DNA of 5,299 nucleotides, taken from CAYPOY01 sp964412395. GTDB taxonomy: Bacteria > Chloroflexota > Anaerolineae > B4-G1. Below the pieces are notes generated by a model, which saw only the letters and a program-made list of their open reading frames with translations, was not told where the DNA came from and made no database searches. The position numbers were made by a program, and so were the translations under genes. Where the stretch lies: NCBI GenBank assembly GCA_964412395.1, contig CAYPOY010000352.1:1-5299 (forward strand), read 5' to 3'. Shown here one piece after another: positions 1 through 5,089 of the stretch; the stretch's first letter is position 1; each line of letters opens with the position of its first letter.

Positions 1-997
1 CCAGACTGACGTGCCGGCCGATGAGGCTATCCTGGATGCGGGCCGGGATGTCGCGGATCAGGCTGTGCTCCAGGACGATGGCCTGCTCGATCTCACTGTC
101 CTCAATCACGACGTCGTGATAGATCGAGGTGAACGGGCCGATGTAGGAGTTGACGATGTGCGCGTGCTCGCCGATGATCGTCGGGCCACGGATGACGCTG
201 TTGATGATCTCTGCCCCTTTTTGGACCGTGACGCGGCCATCCACCTCTGAGTCACGGTCCACGTAGCCCTCGATCCTGGGCATCAGCTCCTCCAGCACCA
301 GGCCGTTGGCTTCCAAAAGGTCCTCCATCTTGCCTGTATCAATCCACCAACCCCGGTGGATGTAGGGGTAGACCTGGTAGCCGTGATCCACTAGCCATTG
401 AATGGCGTCGGTGATCTCCAGTTCGCCCCGCCAGGAGGGGGCGATGTTGTCCACTGCCTCGTGGATGTGGTGGTCGAACATATAGACACCGACGAGCGCC
501 AGGTCGGAGGGGGGCTGCTTTGGCTTTTCGACCAGCCGCACGATACGTCCGGCCTCGTCCAGTTCGGCCACGCCGTACTGCTCTGGATGCGCTACCCGTG
601 TGAGGACGATCTGGCTGTTCCAGTCGCTTGCGGCGAACTGCTCGATAAGCTTTGAGATGCCCCCCTGGATGACGTTGTCGCCGAGGAACATCACGAAACG
701 CTCGTCGCCCAGGAAATCGCGGCTCACTTTGACGGCATGGGCCAGACCCAGCGGCTCCTCCTGCTGGACGTAAGTGATCTTGATACCCCAGCGGCCACCT
801 CGGCCAACGGCAGTCTTGATCTTCTCAGCGGTGTCGCCGACGACGATGCCGATGTCGGTGATGCCGGCGTCACGGATGGCCTCGATGACGCGGAAGAGGA
901 CCGGCTTGTTGGCGACGGGGATAAGTTGCTTGGCGTTGGTGTAGGTCAGTGGGTAGAGACGGGTGCCTTTGCCCCCGCTTAGGATCAGACCTTTCAT
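1..997 (-). CDS. rfbA: Glucose-1-phosphate thymidylyltransferase, long form (partial, C-terminus off the left edge)
   Basis: This enzyme joins a sugar 1-phosphate, typically glucose 1-phosphate, to a nucleotide, typically dTTP, giving the activated sugar used for rhamnose and other deoxysugars of surface polysaccharides. It is cytoplasmic. I translated 332 residues before the window ends; long-form RmlA proteins are about 355, so only a short tail is missing. The N-terminus has the nucleotidyltransferase signature GGKGTRLYPLT (residues 8-18), then KQLIPVANKP. The metal/substrate motif LGDN is at 105-108, PEQYGV at 138-143, EKP at 157-159, RGELEITDA from 190, and WWIDTG at 217-222. From about residue 250 hexapeptide-like beta-helix repeats begin, which marks the long form rather than the short RmlA. 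The start is supported by AAGGAG at 1004-1009, 6 nt upstream. It lies 17 nt after the cpsD-like stop, so it is probably co-transcribed. Exact nucleotide and sugar specificity cannot be read from sequence. Confidence 0.93.
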   Translation of the reverse strand, partial: MKGLILSGGKGTRLYPLTYTNAKQLIPVANKPVLFRVIEAIRDAGITDIGIVVGDTAEKIKTAVGRGGRWGIKITYVQQEEPLGLAHAVKVSRDFLGDERFVMFLGDNVIQGGISKLIEQFAASDWNSQIVLTRVAHPEQYGVAELDEAGRIVRLVEKPKQPPSDLALVGVYMFDHHIHEAVDNIAPSWRGELEITDAIQWLVDHGYQVYPYIHRGWWIDTGKMEDLLEANGLVLEELMPRIEGYVDRDSEVDGRVTVQKGAEIINSVIRGPTIIGEHAHIVNSYIGPFTSIYHDVVIEDSEIEQAIVLEHSLIRDIPARIQDSLIGRHVSL

Positions 998-1014
998 CGT
1001 GATCTCCTTGTGGT

Positions 1015-1674
1015 TTAGTAACCTCCGAGCGTGATGCCAAGCGGCGCGTCGTTCAACACAGCTCCTACGATACGGATGTGCACTCTCTCCAGCAATTCCT
1101 TGGCCCGCTGGACGTGCTCTCGCCGGGTGCGCCCGGCGCAGACAACCAGCAGCACGCCGTCCACCTTGGTGCCTAGCACGACAGCGTCGGTCACGGCGAC
1201 GATGGGCGGTGCATCGAAAAGGACGACGTCAGCACGGGTCTTGAGCGCGGTGATGACCTGCTCCATCTTGCGCGAACCGAGGATGTCGGCCGGGTTGGGA
1301 GGCAGCGGGCCGCTGGGCACCAGCCACAGGTTGTCCACGCCGACGTCTATCAGCGGTGGATTGTCCAGCGCTGCTTCCTCGACAATCATGCTGGTCAGCC
1401 CCCGGTCATTTGCGATGCTAAAGATCTGGTGCAGGCCGGGGCGGCGCAGATCAGCGTCCACCAGGATAGTGCGCCGCTCTCCCTGTGCCATCGTGACTGC
1501 CAGGTTAGCGAGGACGGTGGACTTATCCTCGCCGGGCGCAGCCGAAGTGACGACCAGCGTCTCGATGGGTTTGTCGAGCGCGGCAAAGGTCAGATTGGTG
1601 CGCAGCGTGTGGTAAGCCTCGGCGGCCGGGCTGCGGGGATCGGTCAAGGTAATCAGATCAGGTTGTTCAGCCAT
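1015..1674 (-). CDS. CpsD/CapB-family polysaccharide ATPase (BY-kinase-like)
   Basis: This 219-residue protein belongs to the P-loop family of cytoplasmic tyrosine-kinase-like ATPases that work with Wzz-type membrane proteins to control polysaccharide chain length and export. The family hallmark EAYHTLRTNL is at 19-28. The Walker A region TSAAPGEDKST spans 43-53, Walker A' LVDADLRRP is at 71-79, PPNPADIL at 125-132, and Walker B VVLFDAPP at 150-157. Two things are odd. The glycine normally before the P-loop lysine is Asp50 (codon GAT, 1525-1527). The C-terminal tyrosine cluster typical of BY-kinases is absent: the only tyrosines are Y21 and the very last residue, Y219. It may therefore be an ATPase with reduced or altered autophosphorylation. 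The start has a GAGGA ribosome site at 1681-1685, 6 nt upstream. The gene sits 25 nt after the wzz-like stop. The family assignment is secure; kinase activity is not. Confidence 0.92.
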   Translation of the reverse strand: MAEQPDLITLTDPRSPAAEAYHTLRTNLTFAALDKPIETLVVTSAAPGEDKSTVLANLAVTMAQGERRTILVDADLRRPGLHQIFSIANDRGLTSMIVEEAALDNPPLIDVGVDNLWLVPSGPLPPNPADILGSRKMEQVITALKTRADVVLFDAPPIVAVTDAVVLGTKVDGVLLVVCAGRTRREHVQRAKELLERVHIRIVGAVLNDAPLGITLGGY

Positions 1675-1699
1675 TGTTTGTCCTCAGGTGGTTGGTTGG

Positions 1700-2353
1700 T
1701 TAATCGGTGGAGGGAATAGCGCCTACGACGGCCAGGTTCAGTTGACGCTCCAGGTCCTGAGGAGTGCGGACGATGCCCGCCTCGAGCCACTCCAGAAAGA
1801 AAATGACCACGCCGGCGGTCACCAGCCCGAAGATGCCTCCTGCAGCGGTGACGGTTTTGGTCTTGGGCCAGGCCTGGACATAGGTAGGCTGATCCAGCAA
1901 CTCGGCTTTGACGCGGTCCTCATTACGCTGTTCCGCGTTCTCGCTGTTACGCCAATCGATGAACAGGTCGGACCAGGTGCGGGCGCTGTCGTTGGCTACA
2001 TCGCCATCGTAGTCCTCGACGTCAATCTGAATCACAAACCGCGACTCGTCAGAAGCGATGGTGACGTTGCTCATCAACTTCTCTGGTTTCATCGGCAGTT
2101 CAAGGCGCTCAATCACATCCTCTGCCCAATCGCGGGTGTACATGCGGGCCACGTAAGAGCGGAGCAACCACTTTGCCGATTGGGTGAGGCCCAGGTCAGG
2201 ACGAGCAGGTTTGACGAGTATCTGGACGCTGGACTTGTAGACCGGCGTCTGCAGTTTGCTGAAGGCGAAGGCGCTGCCAGCGGTCAGCAGGACGGCGACG
2301 ACGATGATCCACCAGCGCTTGCGCAGAATACGAATGTAATCTCCAGGTTCCAT
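1700..2353 (-). CDS. Wzz-type polysaccharide chain-length/co-polymerase membrane protein (copy 2 in transcription order)
   Basis: This 217-residue protein has the Wzz/CapA layout. A short cytoplasmic N-terminus (DYIRILRKRWW) leads into a first membrane helix at about 14-31. A mostly hydrophilic extracytoplasmic region of about 135 residues follows, then a proline-containing segment (around 155-163), a second membrane helix at about 168-187 and a cytoplasmic tail of about 30 residues ending VVGAIPSTD. Such proteins set chain length, and in two-part systems the tail activates the partner ATPase, which is encoded 25 nt downstream here. The start is supported by GAGGAG at 2364-2369, 10 nt upstream. 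It shares topology and the N-terminal helix pattern with the other Wzz-type protein (2882-3556), but the periplasmic regions differ clearly, so this is not a recent duplication. A promoter-like sequence lies just upstream, at the edge of the repeat arm. Confidence 0.88.
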   Translation of the reverse strand: MEPGDYIRILRKRWWIIVVAVLLTAGSAFAFSKLQTPVYKSSVQILVKPARPDLGLTQSAKWLLRSYVARMYTRDWAEDVIERLELPMKPEKLMSNVTIASDESRFVIQIDVEDYDGDVANDSARTWSDLFIDWRNSENAEQRNEDRVKAELLDQPTYVQAWPKTKTVTAAGGIFGLVTAGVVIFFLEWLEAGIVRTPQDLERQLNLAVVGAIPSTD

Positions 2354-2384
2354 CGTTTATCATCTCCTCAGGGAAGCGGGCGGT

Positions 2385-2413
2385 ATTGTACCATAACAAT
2401 GAACAATGAACAA
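2385..2413 (-). promoter_or_regulatory. Candidate promoter at the edge of the left repeat arm, facing wzz/cpsD/rfbA
   Basis: Read on the minus strand, TACAAT (2385-2390) is preceded directly by TGG (2391-2393), giving an extended -10 (TGnTACAAT). A 17-nt spacer separates the -10 from TTGTTC (2408-2413), a three-of-six match to the -35 consensus that falls inside the heptamer array. The expected transcript would start a few tens of bases before the wzz start at 2353. This is an inference from consensus matching only. The array repeats TTGTTC several times, so a -35-like match at some spacing is easy to get by chance. Confidence 0.35.
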
Positions 2414-2430
2414 TGAGACAATGAACAATG
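2395..2430. repeat. Left heptamer tandem array, AACAATG units
   Basis: Five near-identical units lie in tandem: AACAATG at 2395-2401, 2402-2408, 2409-2415 and 2424-2430, with one 8-nt variant AGACAATG at 2416-2423. The array sits 3' of the four-helix-bundle gene and 42 nt upstream of the next wzz start. It is inverted relative to the array on the other side of that gene. The longest exact inverted match I found is 14 nt: CAATGAACAATGAG at 2404-2417 against CTCATTGTTCATTG at 2859-2872. Confidence 0.9.
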
Positions 2431-2432
2431 GG

Positions 2433-2810
2433 TCAACGTCCTGTTTTGCTGTGGGGACTCTGACGCGCGTTTTGCACGATGGCGTACAGGATGCGGACGA
2501 GTTCGTCGCTTTCCTGGATCAGGGCCTGGACTTCCTCGTCATTGAGCAATGCTGCCCGGATAACGCGCAGCCAGTAGCGGGTTTCCCGTGTCTCCTTGTG
2601 AGCGATGCTCATCTTGTGGATGAAATCCCGCTTGGGCTCAGCCGCGTCGGCCTCCTCTACGTTGGATCCGACAGATGTTGCTGACCGTACAACCTGCTAG
2701 CCGGCCTCAATCCCGGCAACGGTACGAGGCAACCGGTTGACCAGTTTCACCACCCGCACCGCGAACTCGAACGTCCGCTCCTGAATGTCAAACTTCTGCC
2801 TCTCCTTCAT
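2433..2810 (-). pseudogene. Four-helix-bundle protein (23S rRNA intervening-sequence-protein/S23 family), interrupted by an in-frame amber stop
   Basis: The reading frame would give 125 residues, close to the usual 115-130 for this family, but codon 38 is TAG (2697-2699). Before the stop it reads MKERQKFDIQERTFEFAVRV and on to the end of helix 1. After it come the family's most recognisable segments: VVRSATSVGSNVEEADAA, KRDFIHKMSIAHKETRET, RYWLRVIRAALL, and ESDELVRILYAIVQNAR near the C-terminus. The stop falls just before QVVRSATS, where homologues usually have a residue such as Arg, so a point change rather than a frameshift is the simplest reading. Translation signals are intact: GGAGGA at 2817-2822, 6 nt before the ATG. 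Related proteins are encoded inside 23S rRNA intervening sequences and resemble the Avd accessory protein of diversity-generating retroelements; no reverse transcriptase or template repeat is visible here. Its role in this locus is unknown. It sits between inverted heptamer arrays and is probably an inserted element. Confidence 0.85.
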
Positions 2811-2821
2811 TGCTTATCCTC

Positions 2822-2880
2822 CATTTGTTCATTGCTCCATTGTTCATTGCTTCATTGACTCATTGTTCATTGCTTCATTG
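2822..2880. repeat. Right heptamer/octamer tandem array, CATTGTT-like units
   Basis: Eight imperfect units of 7-8 nt each begin with CATTG or, once, CATTTG. They start at 2822, 2830, 2838, 2845, 2853, 2861, 2868 and 2876, and the tails vary (TT, CTT, CTC, ACT). The array begins one base after the wzz stop codon at 2882-2884 and runs into the ribosome-binding site of the four-helix-bundle gene. Orientation is opposite to the array at 2395-2430, so the pair forms an interrupted inverted repeat around the gene. The units are AT-rich compared with the surrounding coding DNA. Confidence 0.9.
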
Positions 2881-2881
2881 C

Positions 2882-3556
2882 TCACTTACACGGTATCTCC
2901 GCCAACACGCTCAACCCCAAAGACTCCAGTTCCTCCGCATCGCGGACGGTGGGGTCCAGGTAGTGCCACAGGAGCGCCAGCGCGACTCCCAGACCCGCCG
3001 CCAGCCCGATTTTGATCGCCGGGCCCATCAACTGGGTACGCAGTCCGGGAGGGAGCATGGCGGGCCTGGGCGTGTCCAGCGGACGGACGGCCGGCTCGAT
3101 GCCCTCCAATTGGGGGAAGTAGGCCGCGCCGTTCTCGGTCAGTTCTGCGGTGATGGCGTCGGCCACGGCGACGATTTGCTCCGCGTCGGGCCACGTGAGG
3201 TAGACGACGAGGATGGATTGGGCGTTGTCGGTGACGATGGCGGGCTGGATGGCAGCAGGTGGGGTTTGGTGGCCTGCTTCAGCCAGGCGCGAGGCGACTT
3301 CCTGGGCGAAGGCCCCGGTCTCGGCCACATCGGCCAGGCCATTGGCGACATACTCGGAGGTGAGCCACGGGTAGTAACGGTCGTAGTCCTCGCTGAGCCC
3401 GGCCGGCTTTGTCCCCGCCGCGAAACGCATCACCACCTGGTAAACCGGCCCGGGCCGGGTGTAGGTGATGGCGACGTAGAGGGTGACGACGACCACCGGC
3501 GCGACGACGAGCCACCAGCGGTGGATCAGTATTTTCCAGTAGGTTCGTAGTTCCAT
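2882..3556 (-). CDS. Wzz-type polysaccharide chain-length/co-polymerase membrane protein (copy 1 in transcription order)
   Basis: This 224-residue protein has the same two-helix layout as the other Wzz-type product. MELRTYWKILIHRWW precedes a membrane helix at about 13-31. An extracytoplasmic domain of about 145 residues ends in a proline-rich stretch (about 159-170), followed by a second helix at about 178-197 and a tail of about 27 residues ending SVLAEIPCK. Tail length matches the other copy, so the repeat-flanked insert just downstream has not visibly truncated it. The ATG at 3554-3556 has AAGGAG at 3565-3570, 8 nt upstream, and that site lies in the last copy of an 8-bp tandem repeat. 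The start overlaps the end of the glycosyltransferase gene by 31 nt, which suggests translational coupling. It presumably acts with the CpsD-like ATPase in polymer length control or export. Two different Wzz proteins may serve as partners or act on different polymers. Confidence 0.85.
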   Translation of the reverse strand: MELRTYWKILIHRWWLVVAPVVVVTLYVAITYTRPGPVYQVVMRFAAGTKPAGLSEDYDRYYPWLTSEYVANGLADVAETGAFAQEVASRLAEAGHQTPPAAIQPAIVTDNAQSILVVYLTWPDAEQIVAVADAITAELTENGAAYFPQLEGIEPAVRPLDTPRPAMLPPGLRTQLMGPAIKIGLAAGLGVALALLWHYLDPTVRDAEELESLGLSVLAEIPCK

Positions 3557-4662
3557 CGATTTTTCTCCTTGTCCCCTCGTCCCCTTGTCCCCTTGTCCTG
3601 TATGAATCGGCTCAGTTTCTCCTTGAACACCTCCACCGCGAACTGTTCCGCGTTAGCGCGGCAGGCGCGGGGGTCCACAGCACCAGGGTCGAAGGTGCGC
3701 ACGGTGGTGGCCAATGCCTCGGGAGTTGGCTTATGGAAGAAGACACCGGTCTCTCCCTCAATGATGGTGTCGAGTGCGCCGCCTGCGCCAAAGGCGATGA
3801 CTGGCCGGCCAGCCGCCTGGGCCTGGACCGGCGCGATGCCAAAGTCCTCCTCCCCTGGTAGGATATAGGCCCGGCAGCGGGCGAACAGGTTAGGCAAGTC
3901 CTCGTCGGGCACGCGGCCCAGGAAGGTGACAGTTGGATGGGCTTGAGCCTCCAGCCGGAGCCGGTCCCGCCCGTCCCCGGCGATGACCAGGGGGAGCCTC
4001 AGTTGGTTGAAGGCGTGCACGGCCAGGTCTATGCGGCGGTAGGGGATGAGGCGGGAGACGATGAGGTAGTAATCGTTATGGGTAGAGGCAGGCTGGAAGC
4101 GAGCAGTGTCAACTGGCGGATGGATGACGACCGAGTCGCGACCGTAATAACGACGGATGCGGGTCTGCACCTCGCGGGAGATGGCGACGAAGTGGTCCAC
4201 CCGCTGCGCGGCCCGGTAGTCCCAGCGACGAAGGAGGGTGACCAGGGGGTGCAGGGCGGCCTTCAGGGCTGGCGGGAGCGCCTCTCGGGCGGCATAAGCG
4301 TCAAAATCCCACACGTAGCGGGTGGGAGTCAGGCAGTAGCAGATGTGGACTGCCTCCCCGGTCCGCACCCCGTGGCAGAAGCCGGATTTATTGCTCAGCA
4401 CGAGATCGTAGCCGGAGAGGTCGAGCTGGACGAAAGCCAGGGGGTAGAGGGGCAGGTAGGCCTGGTGGCGGCGGTAGATGCCCGGCAGTTGGTCCATCCA
4501 GGATGTGTGGATTTCCCAGTTACGGTAGGCCGGGGGCATTCCTTCTTGCCAGTACATCGAGGTGTAGATGGGAGCGTGTGGGAACATCTCGACGAGCGTC
4601 TCCAGGACGTCCTCCGCGCCGCCGATTTGGTTGAGCCAGTCGTGGACGAGAGCCAGGTGCAT
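3526..4662 (-). CDS. GT4-family glycosyltransferase, WbaZ-like (probable mannosyl-type transferase)
   Basis: This 378-residue protein has a GT-B fold and retaining-GT4 features, and probably transfers a sugar from a nucleotide donor during assembly of the polysaccharide repeat unit at the cytoplasmic face. The N-terminus MHLALVHDWLNQIGGAEDVLE is typical of the WbaZ-like group, as are LDLSGYDLVLSNKSGF (81-95) and HICYCLTPTRYVWD (106-119). The C-terminal donor domain shows VSRLIPYRRIDLAV (202-214), VIAGDG (226-231), and the acidic motif PGEEDFGIAPVQAQAAGRPV (269-288). In the EX7E pair the second glutamate is Gln280 (codon CAG, 3823-3825). The last 24 or so residues (from QDKGTRGRGDKEK) are low-complexity, encoded by an 8-bp tandem repeat, and run into the next gene; I take them to be a non-conserved extension. 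No good ribosome site lies close to the ATG; GAGGA (4682-4686) is 19 nt away. The start is chosen because it matches the family N-terminus. Donor and acceptor are unknown. Confidence 0.9.
   Translation of the reverse strand: MHLALVHDWLNQIGGAEDVLETLVEMFPHAPIYTSMYWQEGMPPAYRNWEIHTSWMDQLPGIYRRHQAYLPLYPLAFVQLDLSGYDLVLSNKSGFCHGVRTGEAVHICYCLTPTRYVWDFDAYAAREALPPALKAALHPLVTLLRRWDYRAAQRVDHFVAISREVQTRIRRYYGRDSVVIHPPVDTARFQPASTHNDYYLIVSRLIPYRRIDLAVHAFNQLRLPLVIAGDGRDRLRLEAQAHPTVTFLGRVPDEDLPNLFARCRAYILPGEEDFGIAPVQAQAAGRPVIAFGAGGALDTIIEGETGVFFHKPTPEALATTVRTFDPGAVDPRACRANAEQFAVEVFKEKLSRFIQDKGTRGRGDKEKNRWNYEPTGKY
3569..3600. repeat. 8-bp tandem repeat at the glycosyltransferase/wzz junction
   Basis: Four tandem octamers read on the plus strand: TTGTCCCC (3569-3576), TCGTCCCC (3577-3584), TTGTCCCC (3585-3592) and TTGTCCTG (3593-3600). 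On the coding strand the unit is GGGGACAA. The array encodes the charged low-complexity tail of the glycosyltransferase, and its downstream edge supplies the AAGGAG ribosome-binding site of the following wzz gene. Because 8 is not a multiple of 3, gain or loss of one unit would shift the glycosyltransferase reading frame in its tail. Confidence 0.85.
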
Positions 4663-4672
4663 TGAAATTACG

Positions 4673-4816
4673 TTACGGCTGTCCTCGCATTCCCAGTGTG
4701 AACATTACCAAACGGCTAACAAGGTCGTTTTGAAGGATGAGCACTGGCCGGCGTCCGGCCTGCTCTGCTCCGCGGGTGGGGTCCAGGTCGGCCAGGTAGA
4801 TTTCACCGTGTTTCAC
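4673..4816 (-). pseudogene. Truncated MazF/PemK-family toxin gene (N-terminal remnant)
   Basis: A GTG start at 4814-4816 overlaps the TGA stop of the antitoxin-like gene (shared bases, GTGA), the usual coupling in toxin-antitoxin pairs. The first 35 or so residues are a clear MazF/PemK N-terminus: KHGEIYLADLDPTRGAEQAG, then RRPVLILQNDLVSR. The arginine and the PVLI..ND segment belong to the core beta strands of this endoribonuclease family. After about residue 35 the homology stops; twelve unrelated residues follow and a TAA ends the frame at 4673-4675, giving 47 residues against a usual length of about 110. I found no continuation of the toxin in the other frames before the glycosyltransferase start, 10 nt downstream. 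The remnant lacks most of the toxin fold and should be inactive. A ribosome site is present as AGGAGG just upstream, within the antitoxin 3' end. Confidence 0.83.
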
Positions 4817-5058
4817 GTCGTGCTATCCTCCTGTGCTAGCAGGTCGGCATATTCGCTCATGCCAACTTCGGCCAGGGCCAGATCTTCATCGGCAAACTCG
4901 GCATAGAGAGAAGCCAGGTGGCGTTGATGCGCCATCAACTCTCGCCATTCGGTAGGCCAGTCTGATCCACCCATTGCCTTGCCCAGTGCTTCCTGAACTG
5001 TCTTGAGAATCAATATTCTCAGGTCTTCAGACGTCATTTCAGCCACAGTTGTTGACAT
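4813..5058 (-). CDS. Small antitoxin-like protein, partner of the MazF/PemK remnant
   Basis: This 81-residue protein lies directly before, and overlaps, the MazF/PemK remnant, in the position expected for an antitoxin. The N-terminal part (MTSEDLRILILKTVQEALGKAM) looks helical. The C-terminal third is acidic and reads ADEDLALAEVGMSEYADLLAQED; from memory, this resembles the C-terminal tail of small antitoxins paired with PemK- or PIN-type toxins, where the tail binds the toxin. I see no clear ribbon-helix-helix, AbrB or helix-turn-helix DNA-binding motif at the N-terminus, so self-repression cannot be inferred. The ATG at 5056-5058 has GGAGGC at 5065-5070, 6 nt upstream. A strong extended -10 lies about 48 nt upstream. 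The reading frame is intact although the toxin is not. The assignment rests mainly on context plus the acidic tail. Confidence 0.65.
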   Translation of the reverse strand: MSTTVAEMTSEDLRILILKTVQEALGKAMGGSDWPTEWRELMAHQRHLASLYAEFADEDLALAEVGMSEYADLLAQEDSTT

Positions 5059-5089
5059 TTCTTAGCCTCCACATGGGACAGTTGGTTCG

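Noticed and set aside
1688..2416. Plus-strand open frame of 242 codons opposite the second wzz gene
   Set aside because: It runs antisense to a frame with clear Wzz topology and its own ribosome site. It has no recognisable domain and ends in the repeat array.
2395..2880. CRISPR array or diversity-generating retroelement
   Set aside because: The repeats are 7-8 nt and contiguous with no spacers. The four-helix-bundle protein resembles Avd only at family level, and no reverse transcriptase or template/variable repeat is present in the window.
3428..3470. 14-bp perfect palindrome CCGGCCCGGGCCGG (3445-3458) with an outer inverted pair CATCACC/GGTGATG
   Set aside because: It lies inside wzz coding sequence where the codons are normal for the protein, the outer and inner symmetry centres do not coincide, and GC-rich palindromes arise easily by chance.
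2810..3550. Plus-strand open frame of 246 codons opposite the first wzz gene
   Set aside because: Its start is in the simple-repeat array and the rest is a mirror of the wzz gene, rich in Gly, Asp and Arg as expected from antisense GC-rich codons.
3937..4665. Long plus-strand open frame of 242 codons opposite the glycosyltransferase
   Set aside because: It is antisense to a gene with clear GT4 motifs; its translation shows no family features, and high GC content makes such shadow frames common.
4748..4764. Short GC-rich hairpin GGCCG-loop-CGGCC as a possible terminator
   Set aside because: It lies in the conserved part of the toxin remnant, has a stem of only 5 bp and no following U-run.
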